From an uncultured Pseudomonadales bacterium (GTDB lineage: Bacteria > Pseudomonadota > Gammaproteobacteria > Pseudomonadales > Azotimanducaceae): a DNA stretch of 64,000 nucleotides. A program made the position numbers and the translations under genes. Where the stretch lies: NCBI GenBank assembly GCA_958296165.1, contig OY282447.1, positions 1,302,001 to 1,366,000 on the forward strand. Direction: 5' to 3'. Shown here one piece after another: positions 19,132 to 28,092 of this stretch (its first letter is position 1; each line of letters opens with the position of its first letter). Below the pieces are notes generated by a model that saw only the letters and a list, made by a program, of their open reading frames with translations, searched no databases and was not told where the DNA came from.

Positions 19132-20886
19132 TCAACCGCCTTCGCGTTCGTAGACGACTCGCCCACCGAGCATCGTCATATCCACCGAAACCGCGTGGAT
19201 GCGATCTGGGCGCAGGCGGAAGAGATCCTCGCCCAACACCACCAAGTCTGCGTGTTTGCCGGGCGCGATCGTGCCGGTATCGTCCAGCCGCAGTTGGCGT
19301 GCGCCGTTTGCCGTGTAGCCACGCAGCATGTCCGCAAGCGGCAGGCGCTGATCTACTGGCGGCAAGGGCTCGCCTTCGGCGGCGCCGGGTGCCCGCCGCG
19401 TATGGCCTATCTCGATGCCGTAGAGAGGCGACGTCTGCGCCAGCGGCAGCCCGGTGGCGGGATAGTCGGCGCCGAACGCCACCAGCGGCGCTGCGGCTAG
19501 CACGTCGCGCAGCCGCATGACGCTGGCGCCGCGCGGCGCTCCGAGCAGGCGTGAATACAGCGCAAGCGTTCCGCTTAGGTCGTGCGCCCAGTGCGGCGTG
19601 GTCTGAATGGAAACATCAAGCTCCTTCAGACGGCTCAGATCCGTGCGTGACGCCAGCATCGCATGGGCGACCGCCACCTTGGCATCGGCCTGCGGCACTT
19701 GCTGGCGGGAGCTTTCGACCGCGTCTAGAACAACACGCAGCGTACGATCGCCGATGGCGTGGATGTGGGCATCGAAATGTGCGCGCCGCAACGCTGCCAG
19801 CAACTCCGCAAGCGGTTCGCCAGACAGCAGCACTGCACCGCTGCCGCCCCCCGAGTAGGGTTCCAAGGTGGCAGCCGTCTTGCCTTCGATCGTGCCGTCG
19901 TTGGCGATCTTGACGGTGTGAATGTCGATCAGCGCCGATGCGAACGACTCGCGCATCGCTCGCACGGTGCGCACGGCATCCGCGGCCTTCGTCTTCGGAC
20001 TATCCACGTACACGCTGGCGCGATAGCGCACGGGCAGCTGCTGCTCCTGCTCCAGTTCGGCGACGGCGGCCAGCGCATTGCGCAGCATCGCTTCGCCGCC
20101 AGGGACGCCAGCGTCGAACAGCGACGTGACGCCCATCGCCGACAACGTCGGCAGCATCGCGCCGAAAGCTACCTTGAAATCCGCTTTGGAACCGATGCCG
20201 AAGCGCGGCAACAGCGGCCAGAAGGCGCTGCTCTCCACCAGCCAGCCGGTCGGCTCGCCGTTCTCGTCGCGCTGGTAGTAGTGGACTCCGGGCAGTGGAT
20301 CGGGCGTCGTCTTGCTGATGCCGGCCACTTCGAGTGCCTTGCTGTTCACCCAAGCGCTGTGCGCATCCACGGCGATGAGCATCACCGGCCGCTCTGATAC
20401 CACGGCATCAAGGGCCGAGCGGTGAGGCCCAGGCACACCGGCGGCGTTCACGGTGGTGTTCAGCGCACTGGGAAATCCGAACCCAAACAGCACCGCCTCG
20501 GTGGGGTGGGCTTCTGCGTAGCTCTTCAGCGCGGCCTGCACGTCCTCGACGGATTGCGTGCCGATCACTTGCAGCTTGGAGTTCAACAGCCCCGCCATCG
20601 CCGGATGGGTATGGCTCTCCACGAAACCGGGCATCAACATCCGGCCTTGCAGGTTGATGACGCGAGCGTTCGCGCTGGCTGCCGCGACGGCGTCCGCGCT
20701 CTCGCCGACATGGGCGATCCGGCCATCGCGTACCAGAACCGCCTCTGCGAAGGGTCGGTCTGGGTCCGCCGTCCACACTGTGCCGTGCAGAAAAAGCGTC
20801 TCGTCGGCACGGCCAGCGATGGCCGCGGCCAGCAGAGTGCCGATCAGCGCCGGCAACATGGCACGGCGTAGCTTGCGGGCATGCAT
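19132..20886 (-). CDS. Secreted amidohydrolase (YtcJ/amidohydrolase-3 type)
   Basis: 584 residues from ATG 20886. The preceding sequence carries a repeated GGAGCGAA/GGAGCGAAC, so an ATG at 20898 is also possible. The much longer open frame upstream is rejected because the signal peptide starts here (ALIGTLLAAAIAGRADE). Metal-binding motifs are HTHP (in GFVESHTHPAM), HIHAIGD and GADYPATG, as in the metal-dependent YtcJ family, which hydrolyses amide or ester substrates. The substrate is unknown. It is divergent from the secreted protein at 20983. Confidence 0.88.
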   Translation of the reverse strand: MHARKLRRAMLPALIGTLLAAAIAGRADETLFLHGTVWTADPDRPFAEAVLVRDGRIAHVGESADAVAAASANARVINLQGRMLMPGFVESHTHPAMAGLLNSKLQVIGTQSVEDVQAALKSYAEAHPTEAVLFGFGFPSALNTTVNAAGVPGPHRSALDAVVSERPVMLIAVDAHSAWVNSKALEVAGISKTTPDPLPGVHYYQRDENGEPTGWLVESSAFWPLLPRFGIGSKADFKVAFGAMLPTLSAMGVTSLFDAGVPGGEAMLRNALAAVAELEQEQQLPVRYRASVYVDSPKTKAADAVRTVRAMRESFASALIDIHTVKIANDGTIEGKTAATLEPYSGGGSGAVLLSGEPLAELLAALRRAHFDAHIHAIGDRTLRVVLDAVESSRQQVPQADAKVAVAHAMLASRTDLSRLKELDVSIQTTPHWAHDLSGTLALYSRLLGAPRGASVMRLRDVLAAAPLVAFGADYPATGLPLAQTSPLYGIEIGHTRRAPGAAEGEPLPPVDQRLPLADMLRGYTANGARQLRLDDTGTIAPGKHADLVVLGEDLFRLRPDRIHAVSVDMTMLGGRVVYEREGG

Positions 20887-20982
20887 CGTTCGCTCCATTC
20901 GCTCCGTTCGCTGATAAACAACCTCGCGGCGAACGCCGGGTCGGCAGCCGTCGCCGAGCGGTTGCGGCAGTATAATCGCGCC

Positions 20983-21858
20983 ATGCAGATCGAAGGCTGG
21001 CGCTGCGCCGCGAGTCGGGAGCCATGTATCGCGCTTTATGTCGAGAGCTCGCCAACCCCGCGCGTTTCCTCGCCCGCGACGAGTTTGCCGCTGCTCGCCG
21101 CTCTCCTCGCCGCCATCCTGACGGCAATCTGGGTGCCTTCGACTGTGGCCGCTAGCGAAAATGCTCCTGCCACGTCGTCCGGAACCGCAATAGCGGAGCG
21201 GATGTTGGCCGAGCAGCTCGCCGAAACGTCGCCGGCCAGTTTGCGGGCAGCGAGCTTCATGCTCGGCAAGAGATTCAACGGCGGCGTGGACGATTTGGAT
21301 GGCTACGTCTACCTGCAAAAGCTGCTCGTTCAACATGCCCTCAACTTGGCCCTCAACTTGGCCGAGACGCACGCCGACCTAGCGCTTGATTACAAGTCCG
21401 CGGCGATTCCGATGACGTACAACCTAGCGGCGAATACTTGGATCGGCTGGGGCCCGGGCGAAGTGGGCGACGTGCAGGAGAGCCACCGCCGGCTGGGCCT
21501 CGCCGCGGCACACAAGAACGTTGAGCTGGCAGCTGAAGTGGGCTTGGCGCCAGAGCGCCGGCGCAACGGCTACTGGATTCTGGGCGCACACCAATTGGCG
21601 GCTGGCGACCACCGCGCCGCCGCGCAGTCGTTCGCAACCAGCGCGGCGCTCGCCGGCCAGGCCGAAAACACCATCGCTGCTTTGATGGCGCAGGGCTGGG
21701 TGCATCTAGCGCACGTCCTCGCCGGCACCGACGAAACCCGGCAACTCGATGCCGTGCGGAAAGAGCTGCGCAGCCTTGGCGACGACGGACGGTACTATGC
21801 CGATCAGTACGCGGTGGCGTTAGACGTCTTCAAGAAAGCCTCGCCCGATGCCGATTGA
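20983..21858 (+). CDS. Putative secreted helical protein, unknown function
   Basis: 291 residues from ATG 20983. A hydrophobic segment (LPLLAALLAAILTAIWV, about residues 38-54) ends in AAS and may be a late signal peptide or anchor. The mature part is helical and Ala/Leu-rich with repeat-like units, possibly TPR-like. TATAAT at 20971-20976 lies just upstream, although no good -35 is seen. If it is used, the message would be almost leaderless. I do not recognise the family. Confidence 0.6.
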   Translation: MQIEGWRCAASREPCIALYVESSPTPRVSSPATSLPLLAALLAAILTAIWVPSTVAASENAPATSSGTAIAERMLAEQLAETSPASLRAASFMLGKRFNGGVDDLDGYVYLQKLLVQHALNLALNLAETHADLALDYKSAAIPMTYNLAANTWIGWGPGEVGDVQESHRRLGLAAAHKNVELAAEVGLAPERRRNGYWILGAHQLAAGDHRAAAQSFATSAALAGQAENTIAALMAQGWVHLAHVLAGTDETRQLDAVRKELRSLGDDGRYYADQYAVALDVFKKASPDAD

Positions 21859-21927
21859 GACGTTCTCTCCGCGTCGCCATCCCTGACTTGATGCATGGTC
21901 GGCCTATTGGGCCGCCGGCCGTTTTCG

Positions 21928-23223
21928 TCAATCCTCGCTTCGGGCGGCCTTGGCCGCTCGCGCACTATCGATTTTCTTCTTCATCTTGTAAATCGCAAGG
22001 CTGTTTCTAAGCTCTTCCGGCACAGGCGGCTTCATGGCGCGGATGCGTTTGTATTCGCCCCTCTCCATCGCCAAGCGCATGGCTACCGTGGTCTTCGGCC
22101 CAGAGTAGGTGCCGATTTCGATAAGGCCAGACGTGTAGTAGCCCATTCGCGCCAAGAGTTTCTCGGATGCGTTCTCCAACACCTCTGGATCGATGGAGAT
22201 CTGCCAGTTCTCCTGCTGGCGCAGCCACGGCTTGACGTTGGAATTGGTCATGATGTAGCGCCACTCGTCCGTGTGGTTGACGCCGGTGCCATGCAGTACC
22301 CGGCCGTCCATCAGCATCACGGTGCCTCCTCTTGCTTCCACGTTGACGGCCGGCGGAAGCGGCCCCACTTCGCCGCCAGCGGGAACTTCGGAAACAAGCC
22401 GATGGCTGGTGGGGATCACCAACGTGCCGCCGTTGATTTCGTTCACATCCTGCATGATGTAGACGGTGTTCACCAGAATCGGCGCGTGCGGCGTTTGGAT
22501 GGGATGGATGGCGCCGGAATCCTGATGCAGGTTCTGCGGATAGCTGCCGGGCCGCGCGATGTTGGAAGCGAATGAATACGCATAGTGGCCGGGGCCAAGC
22601 AATTCGTTATTGAGCTGTTCAATCATCGGCCCGCCCTGCACCCATTGCGGGTCGAACTCGATGCACTTGGCAAAGCACTCGCCTTTGTTTACGAGCGTCC
22701 ACATGATGTGGAAATGCGGCGTCATGTCCGCAAGGCCGCACTCGCGTTCGGCCTGCGCCTGCTCTTCGAGACGATCCCGCATGGTGGCGCACTGGTATTC
22801 GCTCATGGCGTCGTCGATCAGGCAGAAGCCGTATTTCTGCAAGTCGCGCCGCGCCTTGTTGATGTCCTTCGTTTCGCGCGGCAGATCGTCGAACCGTCGC
22901 CAGTAGTCGTGCTTGCGAGCAACGGTGGTGTCGTAGTACGGCGTGCCGTTCAGACCGCCGCCCGTCGCGCTGCGCCCGGCCTCGAACAACGGACATCGGA
23001 AGCGCTGGGTAAGCGAACCATCCGGCCTCATTGCTCGCACGCCGTTGCCCCCAACCGGAGGCTTGAGCCACGGATTGTTCCGGTGCATGGATCGGAACGG
23101 TTCGCCGGACCTGAACCAGCGCGCGTCTTGCATTTGCGAATCGTCGCCCGAGAGCGCGGCGACGTTCTCTGGCAAGAACTCCGGCGGCACGGTGCCGTTG
23201 GCGTGGGGTTCCGTTTCGCTCAT
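21928..23223 (-). CDS. Phytanoyl-CoA dioxygenase (PhyH) family protein
   Basis: 431 residues from ATG 23223. The frame extends further but without support. Fe(II) ligands are seen as HQDSG (HxD) and the distal His in VLHGTGVN, with the double-stranded beta-helix between. Family members hydroxylate or halogenate diverse small molecules using 2-oxoglutarate. The substrate cannot be told from sequence. About 120 residues precede the fold and the C-terminus is Lys/Arg-rich. It has no obvious operon partner. Confidence 0.85.
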   Translation of the reverse strand: MSETEPHANGTVPPEFLPENVAALSGDDSQMQDARWFRSGEPFRSMHRNNPWLKPPVGGNGVRAMRPDGSLTQRFRCPLFEAGRSATGGGLNGTPYYDTTVARKHDYWRRFDDLPRETKDINKARRDLQKYGFCLIDDAMSEYQCATMRDRLEEQAQAERECGLADMTPHFHIMWTLVNKGECFAKCIEFDPQWVQGGPMIEQLNNELLGPGHYAYSFASNIARPGSYPQNLHQDSGAIHPIQTPHAPILVNTVYIMQDVNEINGGTLVIPTSHRLVSEVPAGGEVGPLPPAVNVEARGGTVMLMDGRVLHGTGVNHTDEWRYIMTNSNVKPWLRQQENWQISIDPEVLENASEKLLARMGYYTSGLIEIGTYSGPKTTVAMRLAMERGEYKRIRAMKPPVPEELRNSLAIYKMKKKIDSARAAKAARSED

Positions 23224-23421
23224 GCGTTCATGCCATGGCCAATCTGGCGTATCTTGATTGTGCGGCTGTCGCCGGGACCTCTCGCTGCCGAAGGTGCGTT
23301 CGGTCTGCGCATCGTGAGTTCGTGTTGGTGCCATTGCTGTACACGGTGCGTCATATCGCCGTCTGAGACCCAAGCAAGCGAGTTCTGGACGCCTATCGGT
23401 TCCCAAGCAACGGCTTCGATT

Positions 23422-23712
23422 TTATGCCTTGTTCGGTTGACGGACCGAGCGCGAGACGGCGGGCCGGGCGGTTGGGTTGGCGGATGTGGCCACAGCGTCC
23501 ATTGCTCGTCGTCCGCTGTCGTCGGTGTTGTCTCCTTCCGCGGGAGCGTCGTTCGGCGAATCTGGAACCGTGCTCGGCATCACGATCAAACGGTTCTTCA
23601 CTTGAGCAAGCAGGCTGGACCAATCCAACGTGTCCGGCAGATGAAATCCTGGGCTGGCCGTGTCGGAAGGCGCCGTGCGCGTGGCGCTAGTGCCCTGCTC
23701 AGGGAGCATCAT
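23422..23712 (-). CDS. Small Pro/Ser/Thr-rich protein coupled to the SDH-type protease
   Basis: 96-residue protein beginning MMLPEQG. Its ATG shares a base with the upstream gene's stop (TGATG), and GGAGGAAAG lies at ideal spacing within that gene, so coupled translation is likely. The sequence is low complexity apart from a short amphipathic stretch (WSSLLAQVKNRLIV). I do not recognise it. The strong ribosome binding site is the main reason to call it. Confidence 0.55.
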   Translation of the reverse strand: MMLPEQGTSATRTAPSDTASPGFHLPDTLDWSSLLAQVKNRLIVMPSTVPDSPNDAPAEGDNTDDSGRRAMDAVATSANPTARPAVSRSVRQPNKA

Positions 23713-24713
23713 CAGACTTTCCTCCAACCATCGAACCTGCGACGGTCTTGTACCGCCGCGTGCTTGATGCCGGGCTGGTCTTGAGCCATGATTTCGGTAG
23801 TCTCGATACTGCCTTCGGAAACGAAGTGGTGGCCGCCGCACGCAGGACTTTCAATGACCGCGCGAGTGAATGAATAGTCGACTACGCCGGATTGCGTCGC
23901 GTAGGAGTTCATCTGAAACGGGTTCTGAAGGTCCATCTCGTCAGACAAGCTCTTCGTAATTCGCCGGAGGAGGCCGTAAAGCCCTTCGGAACACTTCTCG
24001 ATGGACAGTCCTAGCGACTTGGCTTCGCGTCGGTTGATGGTGTAGTCATGGCTGCCGGACTCGGAGCAGAGGAACTCGACGATTTGCTTGACCTTGTCAC
24101 GGGAGATGTCTTGCGGTTCGAGCAGTCGTTGGGCCAGATCGCGGATCTGTTGTCGCGATCTGAATATCTGCCCTAGTACCAGCGGGTGAACTTGCTTGGC
24201 CAAGTCCAACAGGGCTTTGCCCTCAAGCCCGTCTTCACCCTTGCAGGCGCGGACAGCATCCAGGTAGCCGTTGACCGCTTCAACGCTCACGCCAGCGCGG
24301 GCGTCGGGGCTGGCCCCCGGGATTGATGGGCCAAGAGGGTGCTGGATCGTTGGGTCGATAGGTCCAAGAGTCGCTTGCTTGGTCATCACGATCCGGTCCG
24401 CGCCGAGCGAAATGAGAGTTCCTGCGCTCATGCACTTGCCGGGGGCAATCACCTCGAAGTCGTCGCAAAACATGCGGATCAGGTTGACAATGTTCCAGGC
24501 CGCCGATGTACTCCCGCCGGAAGTGTACAGGATCAATGAAATCCGCTGCACGGGGCCGGTGCCGTCAAGATGGTCGACGAAAAGATCGATCACGTCTTGC
24601 CCTATCCGGGTTTCGAGACCATTCCGATCTCCCGTTGCATAGAGGATCGCCTTGGTGCAACGGTCGTCTTCGATCTCCCGGAGCAGTCCTGTTCGGGTGT
24701 TGATGTCGGACAT
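23712..24713 (-). CDS. Serine dehydrogenase proteinase (SDH/ClpP-fold) family protein
   Basis: 333 residues. The LYTSGGST block (residues 62-69) and the nucleophile motif CMSAGT with Ser96, followed by RIVMTKQATLGPIDP, match the SDH_sah family. These are ClpP/SppA-fold serine proteases, here without a signal peptide and probably cytoplasmic. The C-terminal third is less conserved. It is transcribed leftward from a consensus-like promoter at 24750-24777, and the coupled small gene follows. Confidence 0.82.
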   Translation of the reverse strand: MSDINTRTGLLREIEDDRCTKAILYATGDRNGLETRIGQDVIDLFVDHLDGTGPVQRISLILYTSGGSTSAAWNIVNLIRMFCDDFEVIAPGKCMSAGTLISLGADRIVMTKQATLGPIDPTIQHPLGPSIPGASPDARAGVSVEAVNGYLDAVRACKGEDGLEGKALLDLAKQVHPLVLGQIFRSRQQIRDLAQRLLEPQDISRDKVKQIVEFLCSESGSHDYTINRREAKSLGLSIEKCSEGLYGLLRRITKSLSDEMDLQNPFQMNSYATQSGVVDYSFTRAVIESPACGGHHFVSEGSIETTEIMAQDQPGIKHAAVQDRRRFDGWRKV

Positions 24714-25130
24714 TCCCAGCGCACCGCAACAGTCCCAGACCTTGCAGCAAGTATGGCCCAGGTATGGCCCGTGTCAAGACTGGCAGCGAATCGCACGGCT
24801 TGCTCTGGCACCCAGATTCCCGTCGAGGCCAACAGGTGTGGTCGGACAGTCGTTGCGCGTGGAGCATCCTGCAAACAGGACCGCATCGACTACGTGCGAG
24901 CGCACAAGGTCTCGTTGGTGTGGCTTGGCTGGAAGATCGGTGACCTCACACACATTCGAGCGCAGTATCTTGGGCAAGAGGCTGCGGCAATGTGCGAGTT
25001 GACCCGACGGCCGCCCTCACTGCGCCGCTATTCGGCGAGATGGCGGCCGTCATCGGCGAGATGTTCCGTGTATTGAAACAAAGTGAGTCGGGGCGAGATT
25101 CGCCGCACGGTGCAGGTCGTTCCGACCGAC
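24714..25130. other. Gap without a supported gene
   Basis: The only supported element is the promoter for the protease gene at 24750-24777. Short open frames on both strands have no ribosome binding site or recognised motif. It separates the protease gene from the broken hicB-like gene, both on the minus strand. Confidence 0.5.
24750..24777 (-). promoter_or_regulatory. Sigma-70-type promoter of the SDH-type protease gene
   Basis: On the minus strand TTGACA (24777-24772) is a perfect -35. It is followed after 16 bases by CATACT (24755-24750), which matches the -10 at four of six positions. The predicted start is about 30 bases before the ATG at 24713. GGCCATAC occurs twice in the spacer/-10 region and might be an operator repeat. 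Confidence 0.55.
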
Positions 25131-25597
25131 CTAGGAATGCACGCTTCGTGCGTCTCTGTGTTCGATGTGGCCGAACCGCACTAGTGCGCGACCCCGCTGC
25201 AACACAAAGTCGCAGCCGGGCGAAAGGGCGGCCATGAGTTGGCTGAGTTTCTCCAACGTTGGTGACGAGTCTCCGCGCTCATAGCGTGGGTAGGCGTTGA
25301 GGGACTTCGCGCCGAGGCGTTGTGCGGCTTCCGCGAGCGAGAGGCCGCTACGGGTGCGTAGGCGTCGCAGGATCAACGCGACCAAGCTGCGGACGTCGTC
25401 CGAGCCGGTCTCGATGTTTCCGTTGCCGCACGAATGCACCGTCACCGAGAATTCTGGGCGATTGGCCAAAGTCTCCACCATGTCCTTGACCATGACGAAG
25501 GCATCCTCCTCTGTAACGCCTTGGGTCATGCCATCTAGCATGGGAACTTCAGCCAACCAAACTCTCCGTCCTTGAAGACCGTGCCCTGCAATCTCAT
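25131..25597 (-). pseudogene. HicB-like antitoxin with C-terminal helix-turn-helix, frameshifted
   Basis: ATG at 25597 opens MRLQGTVFKDGE in one frame. The matching continuation RVWLAEVPMLDG with MTQGVTEEDAF lies in the next frame and runs to 25131. The two share base 25565, so a single-base deletion explains the break. The joined protein is a HicB-type partial RNase H fold followed by an XRE-type helix-turn-helix (LSLAEAAQRLGAKSLNAYPRYERG). HicB normally neutralises the HicA RNase. No hicA-like frame (short, with a KGSHH-type motif) is seen on either side. Confidence 0.7.
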
Positions 25598-25750
25598 GCC
25601 GCCCTCTCAACCCACAGTCGCGTAGGCTCTTCTCTCCAACGCCCGTCTCTTCACTCGAAGCGTACACCACCACACTTGCTCTACGTCCCTAGCTGAGCTA
25701 CGTTGGCGGCTCACCCGCGCTGCACCAAGTCCGCTGGCACGAGGCAATCC

Positions 25751-26626
25751 GTGTTCAATACCAGAGAAGATCAGTTCGCCAACGGCGACATTCGCACGCA
25801 CTACCGCACGTTCGAGGTAGCGCCGCTGACGCCGCACATCGGTGCCGAGGTGCGCCATGTCGATCTTGCCGAGCCGCTCTCCAACGAGGGCGCACAAGAC
25901 CTGCACGACGCTTGGATGGACTGGAAAGTGCTCGTCTTCCGTAACCAGCATCTCAATCGCGAGCAACACAAGGCGTTTGGGCGGCGCTTCGGCACGCTGC
26001 ACGTTCACCCTATGCAGCACAAGTACCGCGGCGACCCGGAGATTCTTACGGTGAAGACCACCGCCAAATCGCCCTATACGGCGGGCGACGGCTGGCATAC
26101 GGACGTAACCTGCGACGCAGTGCCGCCGCTCGGCTCGATGCTCTACGTGACCGAAACGCCCGAGTGCGGCGGTGGCGATACGCTGTTCGCAGACATGTAC
26201 CTCGCCTACCGGATGCTCTCCGAACCCATCCAGAGGTTCCTAGATGGTCTAACCGCTGTACACGATGGCGCAATCCCCTACATCGGCTCGTACAAGTCCA
26301 CGCCGCCGCCGGGCGGCTATCCGCGCAACGAGCATCCGGTAGTAACGCGCCATCCGGTAACACGGCGCAAGATTCTTTACGTCAATCAAGGCTTTACGTC
26401 GCACATCGTAGGGCTCTCGCGCGCCGAGAGCCGGGCCGTGCTGGAAATGCTCTACAGCCACATCAACTCCACGCCGCGGCTGTGGGGCCGTGTCCCCTGG
26501 CAGCCGAATACGCTGACCTTCTGGGACAACCGCTGCACCCAGCACCATGCGGTGTGGGACTACTACCCGCACAGCCGTTACGGCGAACGGGTTTCCATCC
26601 TCGGAACAGAGAGGCCCTCGGCATGA
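25751..26626 (+). CDS. TauD/TfdA-family 2-oxoglutarate dioxygenase
   Basis: 291 residues from GTG 25751. Fe(II) ligands are in WHTDVT (HxD) and QHHAVWDY (distal His), with the Arg for 2-oxoglutarate in RYGERVSI. HVDLAEPLS is the usual N-terminal family motif. Relatives desulfonate taurine or cleave aryloxyacetates, but the substrate here is unknown. The stop overlaps the ATG of the next gene, so three genes (25751-28016) form an operon. Confidence 0.9.
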   Translation: MFNTREDQFANGDIRTHYRTFEVAPLTPHIGAEVRHVDLAEPLSNEGAQDLHDAWMDWKVLVFRNQHLNREQHKAFGRRFGTLHVHPMQHKYRGDPEILTVKTTAKSPYTAGDGWHTDVTCDAVPPLGSMLYVTETPECGGGDTLFADMYLAYRMLSEPIQRFLDGLTAVHDGAIPYIGSYKSTPPPGGYPRNEHPVVTRHPVTRRKILYVNQGFTSHIVGLSRAESRAVLEMLYSHINSTPRLWGRVPWQPNTLTFWDNRCTQHHAVWDYYPHSRYGERVSILGTERPSA

Positions 26627-27111
26627 TTACGCGCAGAACTCTAGTCGCCGGCGCGGCGCTGGCACCCTTCGCACTGTGGACGCGCACGGCGCTGGCGAAC
26701 GCTATGTCCGCGCTGCAAACGTCCAAGCTCGTCTATCTCACGCCTATCAAGAGCAACGGCGAGGAGAGCCGCTGCAAGGCCGAGATATGGTTCGGCTACC
26801 ACGGCGGCGACATCTACGTGGTCACCCCGCCGGATGCGTGGCGTGCCGAGGCGGTTGGCCGCGGCTTAACGAGAGCCCGTTTGTGGGTGGGCGAGTTCGG
26901 CATCTGGACGCGCTCAAACGACGCTTTCCGCGAAGCGCCGGAACTGATGGCGACAAGCTCTCTGGAAACCAACACAGATGTCCAAGCCGAAGTTCTAGAG
27001 AAAATGGGCGCAAAGTACGCCGACGACGGCTGGAGCCGTTGGGGCGATGAGTTCCGCAAGGGGCTGGCCGATGGCGGCCGAGTGATGATTCGCTACGTTG
27101 TAGACGCTTGA
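26623..27111 (+). CDS. Exported protein with twin-arginine-like signal
   Basis: 162 residues. The N-terminus TRRTLVAGAALAPFALW resembles a Tat signal followed by ALANA. The mature part (KAEIWFGYHGGDIYVVTPP, then RARLWVGEFGIW) suggests a small beta barrel, possibly the flavin/F420-binding split barrel of the pyridoxamine-phosphate-oxidase superfamily. This is a guess from pattern only. It overlaps both neighbours by four bases, so it probably acts with the dioxygenase or with the following exported protein. Confidence 0.65.
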   Translation: MITRRTLVAGAALAPFALWTRTALANAMSALQTSKLVYLTPIKSNGEESRCKAEIWFGYHGGDIYVVTPPDAWRAEAVGRGLTRARLWVGEFGIWTRSNDAFREAPELMATSSLETNTDVQAEVLEKMGAKYADDGWSRWGDEFRKGLADGGRVMIRYVVDA

Positions 27112-28016
27112 TCTCCGCCTTGCGCACATTGCTGTGGTTGGCGCTCGCCGCCTTGGCTGCTACCGCGCACGGCGTGGAAGTGCTGGGTAGCGTAGAACAC
27201 GAGGCGCTCGATGAAGTGAGCGGCTTGGTGAAGTCCGAGCGTGGCGACTTCTACTGGGTTCACAACGACAGCGGCGACAGCGCCCGGCTGTTCGCCATCA
27301 ACGCAGCCGGCACGCCGCTGGTACCGTCGTGGATGGGCGTGGCACCGGAGGATTGGCCAGGCCACGCGATAGAGCACGCCTCGAACATGGACTGGGAAGC
27401 CATCGCGTTAGCCGACAGCGTACTCTACATCGCCGATGTCGGCAACAACGGCAACGCCCGCCGCGACCTCGGCGTCTATGTGGTGAACGAGCCCGAGCCC
27501 ACCGCCGTTCAGCGCATGAAGGCGCTCAAGCATCTGCCCATCCGCTATCCAGATCAGCGCCAGCACCCAGGCGACGTATGGCACTTCGACTGCGAGGCGA
27601 TATTCGTCGCCGATGGCAAGCTCTACTTCATCACCAAGCATCGCCAGCCGCGCCGGATTTCGGAGTGGGAACCGGGCGCGAAGCTCTACCGCTTGGATAC
27701 AGACTACACAGACCGCGAAAACGTGCTGACGCTGATCGGCCAACGCGACGATGTAACGGTCGTCACCGGCGCCGACATCTCGCCGGACGGCGCCCAGCTG
27801 GCGGTGGCAACCTACGTCGCCCTGTGGATATTCGAACGCCCGGCCTCCGGCGACAACTGGTTCGATGGCAAGGCCCGCAAGCTGGATCTGTCACGGGAAT
27901 TGTGGAACCGACAGCTCGAAGCGGTGGCGTGGCAAAACGAATCCACATTGCTGCTCATCAACGAGCGCCGCGACATCATGCAGGCGTCCCTAGCGGATTT
28001 CTCGCCGCTGCCTTGA
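27108..28016 (+). CDS. Secreted beta-propeller-like protein
   Basis: 302 residues from TTG 27108 (TTGA overlap with the previous stop). Signal peptide LLWLALAALAATAHG is followed by SGLVKSERGDFYWVHNDSGD and later ADVGNNGNARRDLGVYVV and GADISPDGAQLAVATY. These blade-like repeats are typical of NHL/YncE-like propellers. A periplasmic or extracellular place is expected. Enzymatic function is unknown. It is the last gene of its operon and is convergent with hipA. Confidence 0.7.
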   Translation: MISALRTLLWLALAALAATAHGVEVLGSVEHEALDEVSGLVKSERGDFYWVHNDSGDSARLFAINAAGTPLVPSWMGVAPEDWPGHAIEHASNMDWEAIALADSVLYIADVGNNGNARRDLGVYVVNEPEPTAVQRMKALKHLPIRYPDQRQHPGDVWHFDCEAIFVADGKLYFITKHRQPRRISEWEPGAKLYRLDTDYTDRENVLTLIGQRDDVTVVTGADISPDGAQLAVATYVALWIFERPASGDNWFDGKARKLDLSRELWNRQLEAVAWQNESTLLLINERRDIMQASLADFSPLP

Positions 28017-28042
28017 GCCGAAGGCGCAACGCGCTGGCGGGC

Positions 28043-28092
28043 GGCTGGCGTTTGAACCAACGGGCCAATGAACGCAGCTTCAAACGCTAGCC
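28043..28092. terminator. Stem-loop between convergent genes (possible bidirectional terminator)
   Basis: GGCTGGCGTTTGAA at 28043-28056 pairs with TTCAAACGCTAGCC at 28079-28092 with one mismatch and a 22-base loop. It lies between the stop of the propeller gene (28016) and, from the other side, the stop of hipA (28087), which it overlaps. There is no T-run, so intrinsic termination is uncertain. Confidence 0.45.

Noticed and set aside
20887-21372. 160-codon N-terminal extension of the amidohydrolase
   Set aside because: It runs antisense through the secreted protein gene and places the signal peptide internally; starts at 20886 or 20898 are preferred.
24714-25130. Possible small genes in the gap before the protease (67- and 94-residue frames)
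   Set aside because: No ribosome binding site, motif or plausible composition; only the protease promoter is supported.
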